Positions 23,339 to 33,708 of a DNA stretch of 64,000 bases are shown piece by piece. Source of the stretch: Hemicentrotus pulcherrimus (lineage: Eukaryota > Echinodermata > Echinoidea > Camarodonta > Strongylocentrotidae). How positions within the stretch are numbered: the stretch's first letter is position 1; each line of letters opens with the position of its first letter. The stretch is taken from assembly GCA_003118195.1 (NCBI GenBank), contig BEXV01000324.1, forward strand, positions 212,836 through 276,835, written 5' to 3'. Position numbers and translations under genes: made by a program. The notes under the pieces were generated by a model. That model did no database searches. It had not been told where the DNA came from and worked only from the letters and a program-made list of their open reading frames with translations.

Positions 23339-23985
23339 TTAAAGGGCCACTCTAACCCAACTAGCGCAGCCTTTTCAAAAATGGATATGCCTCTACTTAT
23401 TAATATTCCAGCCTCTGATTTTCAGAAAATCTCTAAATTGACAAAAAAAATGATAATGAACATCAATTTTTCACAGATCTCACGCTTGCTGGGCTACACC
23501 CCTCGAAAAAAAGGTAATGCGGTCTCATGGCTTGATTTTGACGTCATTGCCGGGAATATCCAATTTGTCCTACAACTCAGGATCTAACAACATCATTGTA
23601 ATTCATAACTAGGAATGACGAAATTGCCAGAAATCTACTAGGATTATCAAATGCATATTATTTTTTCGGATAAATGTATTTTTTCTCTCAATTAATATCA
23701 TAATTTGCCTTTTTAAAGACATGTTAATGCCTAAATCACCCTACTTTTCACCGAGAAGTCTCCAACAGTGACGTAATATGTTATTGCCCAATACAGCTCC
23801 AAAACTGGGCTTTTTTCTGAGCGTTCTTAGTCGTCATGTTTAAAGCTAGATTCCAGAATTATTGATGATTTCTCAGAAAAATCATTGTCATGTTTGGAAT
23901 CTCAGTCAAAAATAATTCTACATGTCTTTGTTGTTTTTTTTTCCTTCATTTTTTTTAGCCCGTTTTGGTTAGAGTGGCCCTTTAA
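23339..23985. mobile_element. TTAA-flanked element with TTAAAGGGCCACTCTAACC ends
   Basis: The first 19 bases (ttaaagggccactctaacc) recur as an exact inverted copy at the right end (ggttagagtggccctttaa, 23967-23985). The 647-bp interior is AT-rich with no transposase. Because the ends are palindromic at TTAA, the target duplication could be TA, TAA/TTA or TTAA, so the superfamily is not fixed from this copy. Confidence 0.8.
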
Positions 23986-24779
23986 ACGTGTCGGTTCTAT
24001 CTGACTTATTCAATCCAGCATTTCCATCTCTTTAACGTATACGTCACTTGTATGATTTCTGTGAAATCTCCTGCACTACTCTTCAAGTTATTAGTGCTCA
24101 CAGAATGCAGGGCAACTTCCAGACTTGCTTAAATGCAAACTAATCTTGTAAAGCCAATCTTAATGTTCTGGTAATTCATTTGTCCTCCGATTGTAGTATA
24201 TATCAAGATTATGAGTTTTGGAGATTATGGAAATTCATATGTACTTACTGGTCATGTAATTCTTGTACGTTTCTAACATTCTGCTAAAAGTGACAACCTT
24301 GCTTCGGAAGCGTTCTTTATCGATCGGTCAAAGTATAATTGAACCTCTTTGCTATCCTTTAAACATGCTACTGTATTTGACTTTGCGTAAAATTGTTTGT
24401 CTCTGAAAACAAACAAAAGACAAGTTCCCGTGTCTATCAATATTCCGGCTACACGCACTTGGGCCTGTCATTTAACTTGACATGAAGCATGTCGAACGGG
24501 TAAATGATCACGTCTTCAGACCGAATATGGAAACTTGAAAGATGAGAACAATTACGAAAAACAACATCGACAAGGATCAAGGCAGATGATACATATCCCT
24601 GCCATGTTTGAAGGCATGTTAGTGTTCGATAGGGCCACATATTCTTTCATACGGATGGCAAGGTTGTTACATGACATATCGTATGCCTTGTGACAAAAGA
24701 GAAACGGAGATGGAGTAGGTAGAGGTAGAGTGAAAGGAAATGGGGATCGGGTGTAAGATGGGATTGAAAACAGGAACTG

Positions 24780-25090
24780 CCAAATAGCGACGAGGGTACA
24801 TGATGTGTAGGTGGTGTCACCCGACCGTATACCACATGGTTCGCGGTTCCAGTCTCACCGTGCCAATTATTGCCTTTGGCAAGATATTAATCTACATTTG
24901 CCACTTCCCACCCAGGTGAAGTAAATGTTTACCCAGTAAAAAGAAATTCCCTAAATGCTGAAAATGCCTTATTGTGGCGACTCGGCTACAGCCGAGGTCA
25001 TACTACGATACTTTGTGTTTTGAGCGCAGTAGAGTATATCCGTATAGCAGCAGTGCTATAAAAATTTATGTATCATTATTATCATAATTG
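24780..25090 (+). mobile_element. tRNA-derived SINE
   Basis: B-box-like ggttccagtctc (about 24844) lies 40-50 bases after a possible degenerate A box near 24786. A unique body follows (gccaattattgcctttggc, then ccacttcccacccaggtg), and the end is tagcagcagtgctataaaaatttatg plus catta/tcat repeats. The tail style matches the other SINEs here. The head is diverged, so the exact start is uncertain. Confidence 0.5.
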
Positions 25091-25322
25091 TAGAATTAGA
25101 AGATCATAAAGATTAACTAAAAGATCAGTGAGTTATAACGAGAGCAATCAACAAAGAAAAAACAAGAAAGACGGAGTACCAGGCGTTTTTATTTCAAAAA
25201 CAATGAAATGGCAACAAACACCTCCAAGATAGGAGACAAAAGCTAATAGAAAGAATGCGTCATGTGATCCGTAGGCCACAGGAAACCGTGAAGAGACGGA
25301 AAGGATTGAGGAGTGAAAGTAC

Positions 25323-25469
25323 ATGGCAGCTCCATTTCAAATGGAGGTAATAGACTTTGGGGATGCTTTCCGGGAGAGTCGAACGGCGGAGACACAAGAT
25401 GTGATGGATGGAGGTTCACTGTCGGTCTCTCTGCCTACCAAGACAGTCAAGTGCAGTACTTTGTCAAAA
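25323..25469 (+). CDS. Candidate first coding exon, unknown protein
   Basis: The frame opens at the ATG at 25323, the first ATG after an in-frame TGA nine bases upstream, and has G at +4. It runs 49 codons to a plausible donor (gtcaaaa|gtaatg). The peptide starts MAAPFQMEVIDFGDAFRES and continues with QDVMDGGSLSVSLPTKTVK; it has no low-complexity bias. The region is GC-richer than its flanks. No domain recognised. A longer frame shifted relative to this one (25313-25555) overlaps it and looks less coding-like. Confidence 0.3.
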
Positions 25470-26092
25470 GTAATGCCGATATGTCAAAAATCCACACAGT
25501 AATGAGCGTCATGTTAGAGGTTCTGTTAAACAAAATATGTCCCTGTTATTTCTGATACCGCATTACATGGACCTGCAATTGCAAATGTCTGATATTCTGT
25601 GTTGAATAATTGATTTCATCTCGGGCACAGTATTCTGCTTAAAGGGATCCGGTAACTTTGTCTCAGATTCTGAAACGAAATTCTGGATTTAGCTCATGAT
25701 GCAATGATAATTATCAACCTTTAGGTCAGTCAGGAACCCCATGAATTTTACAAGCCTAACACCTGCCTGATTATCAAGATATTTATGATTGGAATTACAA
25801 ATTTTGAAAACCGTTCGCCTGACGGTTTTCATAACAGTCTATTTGGGAAAACGAGTATGGTAAAAACCGGTCACTCAAAGAATTTTACTTTTTTGAGGCA
25901 CTTCTTGGTCATTTTGAAGCGCATTTTTGTTTAGGGCTTCAATATTACACCATATCACAGACACTGATAACACGTAGGGCCGTGTATCTCAGATTTAACA
26001 TTGTTAAACGATCTCTTAAAAGATTATTACTGGTTATTTCTATGAAAGAGTTTGGTTCGTACCGGTTAGGTGTAGGGAATCGGGAGAAATGC

Positions 26093-26467
26093 TTAAAGGT
26101 AAAGACCAGTTATGGTCATGCGATTGCATTGTGAAAGAAACGTTGTGAAATCGATTATAAAGGGTTGATCATCTAGCATCTAGCATCTGCAAGGTTCTGA
26201 AATCATCAAAATGATAAGAAATTTAGCCCATTCTTCGTAAAGTTACAAGCACTATACACAGAAAGATGTATATGGGACTACCTTATATCTCTCAGAGACC
26301 ATGAGAGAAACAAATTTACCATATATATATGAATTAGTAGGCGGTTTCCCGGCCAATTTTTTATCATCATGTATTAGTCAAAACATATTCTTTCACATGA
26401 TTGGTATGAGAGCTTCCATTTCAGTTTTTGAAATTGGGGCGTTTCCAATACTGGTCTTTACCTTTAA
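26093..26467 (+). mobile_element. MITE family 1, subfamily B, copy 1
   Basis: Begins ttaaaggtaaagaccagtta and ends with the inverted copy actggtctttacctttaa. About 21 of the outer 23 bases pair. 375 bp with TTAA at both ends and no coding capacity. It aligns with the minus-strand copy at 48222-48605 over its whole length (shared ggcggtttcccggc and tcacatgattggta). It aligns with subfamily A over the first half only. Confidence 0.9.
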
Positions 26468-28179
26468 CATAATTATGCAAGGACGTATTGCTCTAATGGT
26501 CCCAATGATGCAGAATGTTGTATTTTAGACATGTTTTGGACATTCATGAAGCACATTCAAAATAGTATTGATTTTGTCACTGTCATGAATACGATGGGGG
26601 TATGAATTCAATGGGGGTACATAGTGTCTAAGTATTATATAAACTAGACTGTTGAGTCTGCTGCCGGTCTCATAGACAGTACCGAAAGAAATCAGTATCT
26701 TTAATGCAATTAGATTGCTCTGTCAATTGACGATTCTGACAATTCTGTCACAAACGAACTTATTCCAGCTTTCATGTATGAGTTTGATTCAATTATTTCC
26801 CTTTTGGCTATGTTAATACCTTTGAGCCAAATCAACCATAAAAACATCTACCGAATGATTTCACCTCCAGTATGTTCCGTGCGTACATTTCTTTTTAGGA
26901 TTAATTACTTTTTGTCCTTCCATCCCAAGCTACCTCGCATGCCACCGCAATGGATTGTAACTTCGTCCGGTTTGTTTTTATAATTTGTATGTAAAAGCTA
27001 GATTGAGAGGGAAACTAAGAGGCTTCGAATGTAAACATTGTTTCCTTCTTGATGTCATTCTAGCCAAGACTAGTGTAAGATTATATCCACTCATTCCTAC
27101 CCAAACATGTCTTCATTTAAAGGTCTTATCTGGAAAGTGGGTGATATTAAGTACCACGTGAACCTCTTCACATTGTATAAGTACAGCAGTCGGTGCTTAC
27201 TTCAAATTACTATCCAATCGAGAAGTTGCATTCGACTGGTAAACTGAGTTATGTTTTGCAGTAGTGTAAAGCATGACAGAGTAGGGCCGAAGGGGGAAAC
27301 TACTGTAAGATTGATCAACTGCAACTCTAACTAATACAGTTTATCATAAAGGAATTGATTCGTTTGCAAAGTTGAAGGACATGAATAATTTTGTAATCAA
27401 AAATGTTTTCAAGTTTTGAGATACGTAACACCTGAAAATGTGCTCTGGAAATATTGGCCTTAGCTATACTCCTTTTGATACTATTGCCAATACTATTACT
27501 ATCAATACTATTATTATCAATACTACTACTAAGAAGCTATGTGCCTCTTGACTTCAAATTATCTTTCTACTTCTACCTGAATCACGCCCTTACATTAATG
27601 TTATCGGTGAGCGAGAGGTCGGGGTATTAACCCAACAGGGACCCATGGATATTGCCTTGAAAACTAGACAAAAGCTTAATTGTTGAGAAGGTAACAAATT
27701 AATTACAATAATTTTTGTTGTTGTTCTTATTGTTGTTTTAGAAATTATTAATATAAAGAAAAAAACTGATACATAAAGACAACCGGACCTTACTCTCATG
27801 ATCTAAAGGTAAACATTACACATAATTTTTCAAAGACGCGAAAATTCAAGCAACTCGTCAAAAATAACACTGTCCATTTTTTTGTTCCCCTTGCCGTTTA
27901 GCAGAGCAGCCATTGTCTTTAACTATGAAAGTGTCCATTACGACCAGAAACGATGATATATTATTTTCCGCTTTGCTTGTCAGAAGACATTTGATTGATT
28001 AACAGCCAGGTCTTTTGCTCTTTTGTAAATCGATCCTTAGTTTTCATATGAAAAACAAAAGGATGTGAGGCTAGTAACATTAAAGCTAAAAGTGTTTGTA
28101 TCCTGATATGACGTATGTGATTATTTTTTCAACGATCTCCGATTCGATTCGTTATAAATTATAAAAGGATACAGACAGC
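26468..28179. other. No recognised gene
   Basis: Contains imperfect tactatta/tcaatac repeats at about 27476-27532. Otherwise featureless AT-rich sequence up to the gap. Confidence 0.5.
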
Positions 28180-28208
28180 NNNNNNNNNNNNNNNNNNNNN
28201 NNNNNNNN
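28180..28208. other. Assembly gap, 29 N
   Basis: A short gap directly followed by poly-A and the first unit of the 28209/28465 duplication. Confidence 0.99.
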
Positions 28209-28391
28209 AAAAAAAAAAAAATGTTAAAAACAGGCTCGTGTAAAGAATTATAGGTATTATTTAAAACATACAATATTTTGTAAGTGTTAAATGAGTAAAA
28301 GTGAGTTTAGTAATAGCCGAAATGTGTTTGCCTACTGGACTGGATACCTTCAAACTATTGTTTAAAAAATTCATTTTGCAACAATTTATTT
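28209..28391. repeat. Direct repeat next to gap, unit 1
   Basis: 183 bases, starting with 12-13 A residues and atgttaaaaacaggctcg, recur without any difference at 28465-28647 (offset 256). Exact identity next to a gap suggests either a very recent duplication or an assembly artefact. Confidence 0.95.
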
Positions 28392-28464
28392 CTCGCACCT
28401 TCTGACGATTTGATTCAAATTAGAGAGAATGCTGCCTCTACAAGTTTCATTTTCGTCAGAGATA

Positions 28465-28647
28465 AAAAAAAAAAAAATGTTAAAAACAGGCTCGTGTAAA
28501 GAATTATAGGTATTATTTAAAACATACAATATTTTGTAAGTGTTAAATGAGTAAAAGTGAGTTTAGTAATAGCCGAAATGTGTTTGCCTACTGGACTGGA
28601 TACCTTCAAACTATTGTTTAAAAAATTCATTTTGCAACAATTTATTT
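28465..28647. repeat. Direct repeat next to gap, unit 2
   Basis: Second copy of the unit at 28209-28391, identical throughout. The two are separated by 73 unique bases (ctcgcaccttctgacg to cgtcagagat). After 28647 the sequences diverge at once. Confidence 0.95.
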
Positions 28648-29870
28648 AAATTGTAGAATACATTTGAATATGATTTACACTTCTCAATCATGAACATATT
28701 TATAATCACAAATTGGAAAGAGGTGGCGGGGAACATATTATTGTGTTTTATCCTTTAATTTCAAACGCTTCATCAAGTTTTAATGAAAGTCTTCTAGGTT
28801 TAAAATGTGCATTAACCCATGCATCAATTGAGGGACAATAGATAGTTCAAGAAAAATAAATACTATTTTATTGTTTTCAAATGAACTTTTGCTTTCTTTG
28901 AAAGAACCGTTACGAAATAGGCAGCTATAGAGAGAAAGTTCCTGTAAATGTGTACGTTTTTAAATAGTTAGTTCCTGACGAATTTTACTTTATTATGGTA
29001 TTCTATATAGAATGGTTAATAATATAAATGTTATCCTATTCGAGTCACATATAAAGGGGATTATTTAAAGTCGGCCTTAAATGAAGTAATACAGCTATTG
29101 CGGGCAAATTAGGTTGGAGAAAGTGGTCCTAAAAATAGATTCATATCATTATTCATCACAAAAAACGTACTGAGAACATCATAACCAACCACGTTATGAG
29201 TTATTTGGCAGGTACACTTAGATGAGGCAGAGTGAATCGAGAAAGAGCGAAAATGGGAGACGGCAATACACACAAATGTTTATTTTCTTAATGACAGAAA
29301 TAGAGCGAAAACACATTAAGAGTCAACCGGAACGTAGCCAAAACATGGACGATCTGACATTTCCAAGGGAAACGTGATGAGAAGAAAAAAAAATGACTCG
29401 CGGTTTCACGGCTCTGGCCCATCCTTAATGTCATTACAACCAGCAGAAAAAGATGTCATCCAAAATGTCGTCAACCGTGCAGAATTTTTCGCTCTTTTAA
29501 CAGCACAGCGACAATGGGGCGAAATGGGAGGAGCAAAGTGGCAAATTGCTTCTTGTTAATCTGCCACAATTGCCAATGCAACGTGTGGAGAGGCTATAAA
29601 TTATAGAGAGCGACCAGGGATGGGGTATAGGGTCACCCGTGTCATTTTTGTGTAAACCGAAAGTGATATATAACTGTATATCTTAATTGAAATACACGAA
29701 AAGCGTTCCTGTAAGATATACTATAATCGATTCAATGTTACAGTAATCAACATCTTGTTCGTGCAATGTTTAATATTTATTTGATACATACATTATTGCA
29801 TTGTATTCAACTGTATTGAATGCACTGATTTCCTATACTCTCGACTAAAGATTTTAAACAAGAATGCTAA
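28648..29870. other. No recognised gene
   Basis: A 61-codon frame at 29374-29559 (+) has some coding character (KDVIQNVVNRAEFF) but no convincing acceptor. No other structure recognised. Confidence 0.45.
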
Positions 29871-31025
29871 CCCTCACTAAATCGCGTTATTGACTTACAA
29901 AGTTTAGTCATATATTCTTTAGCCACTAATTTATCAAAAGCATTAATATTGGATCATTCAATTCTCTTGTCCAAATTGAACTTTTATGGTGTACGTGGAA
30001 ACCCTCTAAAATTTTTAAAAAGTTATTTATGCAATCGACGTCAATTTACTATGTATAATAATAATGTTTCTGATTTTGCAGACATAACACACGGAGTTCC
30101 CCAGGGATCTATACTTGGCCCATTACTTTTTTTGATATATATTAATGACTTAACTCAATCTTCTCATATCATGCAGTATATTATGTATGCAGATGACACA
30201 ACTCTTATATTTTCACAACCTGATTTAAATAAAGTCGAGCACGAGGTCAACAAAGAATTAGACAAGGTATCAACTTGGTTCAAAGCTAATAAATTGATAG
30301 TAAATCTTTCAAAAACAAACTTCTGTATATTTCACAATAAGAGTAAAAATGTATCCAATGTACTAGATAAGGTAACTCTAAATATTGATACTACACCTAT
30401 ATTAAGATTAAATGTTGTAAATTTCCTTGGAGTATCCGTGGATAACAACCTTCGTTGGGATTCCCACATCGATAATGTTATAAGCAAAGTATCAAAATCT
30501 ATTGGTGTTTTATATAAATTGAAATTTCATGTACCATTTCCCATTTTATTTACTTTGTACAACTCACTTATATTACCTTATCTTACATATTGTATAATTA
30601 TTTGGGGAAATTCGTGTTATGGAAAAATTAATACCCTCTTCAAATTACAAAAGAAGGCTCTACGTATTTGTACAGGTAGTGATTATTATGCTCATTCTGC
30701 TCCTTTATTTCTTAGTTTAAAAACCCTAAATGTTTTTGATTTGTTCAAATATCATACTGCACTAATTGGTTTTAATTTTTTTCAAAATATACTTCCAAGA
30801 AGAATATCATCCATATTTTCGATCAATAACCAAATTCATTCTCACAATACCCGGCTTTGTAACACATTTCATTTATGGAAAGTTAAAAGTTCATTATCTA
30901 AAAAATCTGTAAGAAATACTTTACCAAACATATGGAACACTCTACCTCAAGTCCTCCGCCTATATAAAAACAGCTCAATATTTAAAAATAAAATGAAACT
31001 GACCTTTTATTCTGAGTATCGTTAA
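29871..31025 (+). CDS. Non-LTR reverse transcriptase, partial
   Basis: 385 open codons to TAA. The annotated-style start at 29949 is TTG, not a true initiator; the frame continues upstream to 29871. Counting from 29949, GVPQGSILGPLL lies at residues 49-60, YADD at 80-83, TWFKANKLIVN at 109-119 and NFLGVSVDNNLRW at 158-170. A C-terminal region follows with LPYLTYCIIIWG, LQKKALRI, HNTR and IWNTLPQ, the arrangement of CR1/L2-group proteins. Upstream, motif A reads NLSKALILDH: the catalytic Asp is replaced by Asn and one codon is missing, so polymerase activity is not expected. YADD itself is intact. Confidence 0.9.
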   Translation, partial: PSLNRVIDLQSLVIYSLATNLSKALILDHSILLSKLNFYGVRGNPLKFLKSYLCNRRQFTMYNNNVSDFADITHGVPQGSILGPLLFLIYINDLTQSSHIMQYIMYADDTTLIFSQPDLNKVEHEVNKELDKVSTWFKANKLIVNLSKTNFCIFHNKSKNVSNVLDKVTLNIDTTPILRLNVVNFLGVSVDNNLRWDSHIDNVISKVSKSIGVLYKLKFHVPFPILFTLYNSLILPYLTYCIIIWGNSCYGKINTLFKLQKKALRICTGSDYYAHSAPLFLSLKTLNVFDLFKYHTALIGFNFFQNILPRRISSIFSINNQIHSHNTRLCNTFHLWKVKSSLSKKSVRNTLPNIWNTLPQVLRLYKNSSIFKNKMKLTFYSEYR

Positions 31026-31347
31026 AATTCCTTCCAAACCTTTTTGCCCCCTCCAAATCTAATTTATCTCACATATGTTTATGTATTTTTTGTCTTTATA
31101 TTGTGTTTATCCTTGTATTCTGTGATATTTTTGACTCATATATGCTCAATGATATAAATAATGTAAATTATAATATTCGGGAAACTTTTTATACAAAGCC
31201 ACCATCGGCTTTTCCATAGTTTTCCAATTTCATTTTAAACTATTGTAATAATTGACCATTCCTTGTATGTATATATACTTGTATGTATTTGCATTTGCTG
31301 TGTTTTTTATAAAAATGAAATAAATAAACGAACTTGAACTTGAACTA
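29871..31347 (+). mobile_element. 5'-truncated LINE, CR1-superfamily-like
   Basis: The element keeps the reverse transcriptase C-terminal two thirds, a 3' UTR of about 300 bp, and a terminal microsatellite aacttgaacttgaact after aaataaataaac. Short terminal repeats of this kind instead of poly-A are typical of CR1-group elements. The endonuclease and 5' part are absent. The left edge is set only by where the frame opens, so it may extend further. The same tail style in reverse appears at 40205 and 52625. Confidence 0.85.
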
Positions 31348-33337
31348 ATTCTTGAACGATTTAGTGCACTAATCAAACTTAAAATTATCCTGTGTATTGA
31401 CAAATACGATATGCAGAAGTTATTAACAGTTATTAATAACGGCAGTCTGATAAATAATTTTAATCGTCCATGTACATGTTTATATCTTGACCGTTGATCA
31501 TGAATAGCGAGATGAAAAATGTGGTTCTACCTTGCCAAGCACATATACTGAGTCGTAAAAAATCACTTCGGAATAATGATGATACCCGATATACGCATAG
31601 TTATGATACAGTGAATATTTAGGATAGTTTTCTGTTTCTGTTAAGCTACACGTAAAATGATTCTTGAGGTATATATCCCGAGCAGATGTTTTCAGGTTCG
31701 GTTTTTTTCATTGGATAACTCTTTCAGACGATCATTTTCCGCATTGCCCTAGGGAATTTACTCTGCTGCTAGGTTGGTTCATAATTTCCAAAGTTTCTAT
31801 TATCAATTCATCCTATTAATCAACGATTAAAATTTTAGTGTAGCCTAAAGAAATTCGGTCACTGATCGTCTGCATACTCCTTACAATCATTTCCGCAAAG
31901 CGCTATCGAAGAGGCGCCTCAGCGAATGATGAAGGATGAGGTCAAGCTTTTCAAGCAGGTGTTAATCACTACTTTGGGCGATTAGCGGCAATTCCCTCAA
32001 ATCGATTTCCAGCATCATATCTAAAGAAATATAAGATATCCCTAAAAAAAAAACCCGTGACGACATTAATGATTTACCTTACTCATTCATCAAATTATAT
32101 TGTTTATGCCAATATCTTACTTTGTCTTCTACACAGAGGAAATTCTCTTAAGCTGAATGCATTCGTTAGTCAGCCTTATAAACATTCTTGTTGGGTTTTT
32201 GAGAAAAATATATGAGCAAGAATGATGTGCCGTGTGACTGGATGAATGACTACTGTGAAGCATATGGTAACTCATCAACCACACTTGAGTTTATTCCGTA
32301 GTCACCTGACACTTGGAGAGAACATTGGGAGAAAAGGAGCGAGCGACAAGAGAAAGAGAAGATAATCGAAGGGATATGGATGGGTAATTTAATCCAGACT
32401 TCAATATAATAGCTTTGAAAAAGAACATGGTTCATATCAAAGACAAATACGATGCAAGACAAGTAAAATACATGGCCAACAAGGAAGCCCGTAATAAATA
32501 CAGTCAAATACCATTGTGTATTCTCTATTACAGCATGTTGTGTAAACATGACTGTCATATAGACATCGGAAATACATTATCTCGATACATCCTCACCACC
32601 GAATCGCCAGATCATCGTTACAACAATCGAATCGTATTGCTTATCCTAGCTTGAACTAGGGATTTAGATAGATACTTTGGTCAGCATTGCATTTCATACA
32701 GTCTGTCGTCACCACTGCATGGTTCCTCTGTGCTATCCGATCTTGATGTTTAGAGCATCAATTCCTCTCGCGATTGAAAAGATGAGAAGTATATTCCATT
32801 TGGGATTACTTCCGAGTACCATGCCGTGGCACAGCGTTGGGAACAGTAGTACATTCTTTAGAAGGTAAATGACTAAAGCTTGAGGGAAAATTTGGGATGG
32901 GACATGGTGTTGTACGCAGTCTTAGATACATGTTAATGAGTCGCCTACATTCGGAATTAGTTAAATCTCATGTTTGTTTTCGATTATACCCAAGCCCTGA
33001 CATTCCAACACATGTACTCCTAGCTATCATTTATAATGAAGGATACAGCTTCTCTTTCTCTAAAATTGAAAATTCAATGTATACCACTATGCAGTCTTAG
33101 GATTAAGTGGTTAAAGGTTCTGTATGTGTAATATCCATTCATGGCATGTACTGTACCTCTTTTCAAATGAGTCAAGTGCACGAGATTGATATTACATGTT
33201 ATAAAATAGGCTCAAGAATGTAGCCAAAGAGAAGCATCGAAATGAATCACGTGTGCGTGCATTAATTGTTACCATATTATGCACGGCGGCGCATTTTTGT
33301 GAAAACAACCGTCATTAGTAATATGTACTGCACTTGC
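31348..33337. other. No recognised gene
   Basis: AT-rich DNA with short unsupported frames only. Nothing identified on either strand. Confidence 0.5.
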
Positions 33338-33708
33338 TTAAGTCACAATGAGACGGACAATAACGTCGACAAGTCTCGTTCATTGGGGACTTTTAGATAT
33401 GCACGTCGACAGCTTTGACTGCAAGGTGTGACGTCATGTTAAAACACTGCGCATGCGTCACGTCGTATCAGTCGGCGATCGAGAATGCGTCAACCTTGAT
33501 TTTCCTAAATCTAGTACGGTACTAGTATGCTGCATGCGCGCGCTTGCACGCTCATGCATGCATGTATATCGTCGAATGAGTCTAAGATTTTTAATTGTAG
33601 TCAACATGGGCAGTTGAGTACATGTACGTTGACACGCAAGATCAGTTGGCGTTCGTTGTGTTCTCGTCCACTCAATCTAAAAGTCCCTATTATCCTACTG
33701 TGACTTAA
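33338..33708. mobile_element. TTAA-flanked MITE with GTCACA ends and promoter-like motifs
   Basis: The left end ttaagtcaca and right end tgtgacttaa are exact inverted copies. About 15-50 bases inside, ggggacttttagata (left) and atctaaaagtccc (right) are also inverted. The 371-bp element is unusually CpG-rich and carries tgacgtca (33431, a CRE consensus) and tgcgcatgcg (about 33450, resembling the NRF1 site). No coding frame. Confidence 0.65.

Noticed and set aside
23381..23587. 68-codon plus-strand frame
   Set aside because: Inside the 647-bp inverted-repeat element; no transposase-like motif.
26301..26528. 75-codon plus-strand frame
   Set aside because: Mostly inside MITE family 1 and not kept open in the copy at 48222-48605.
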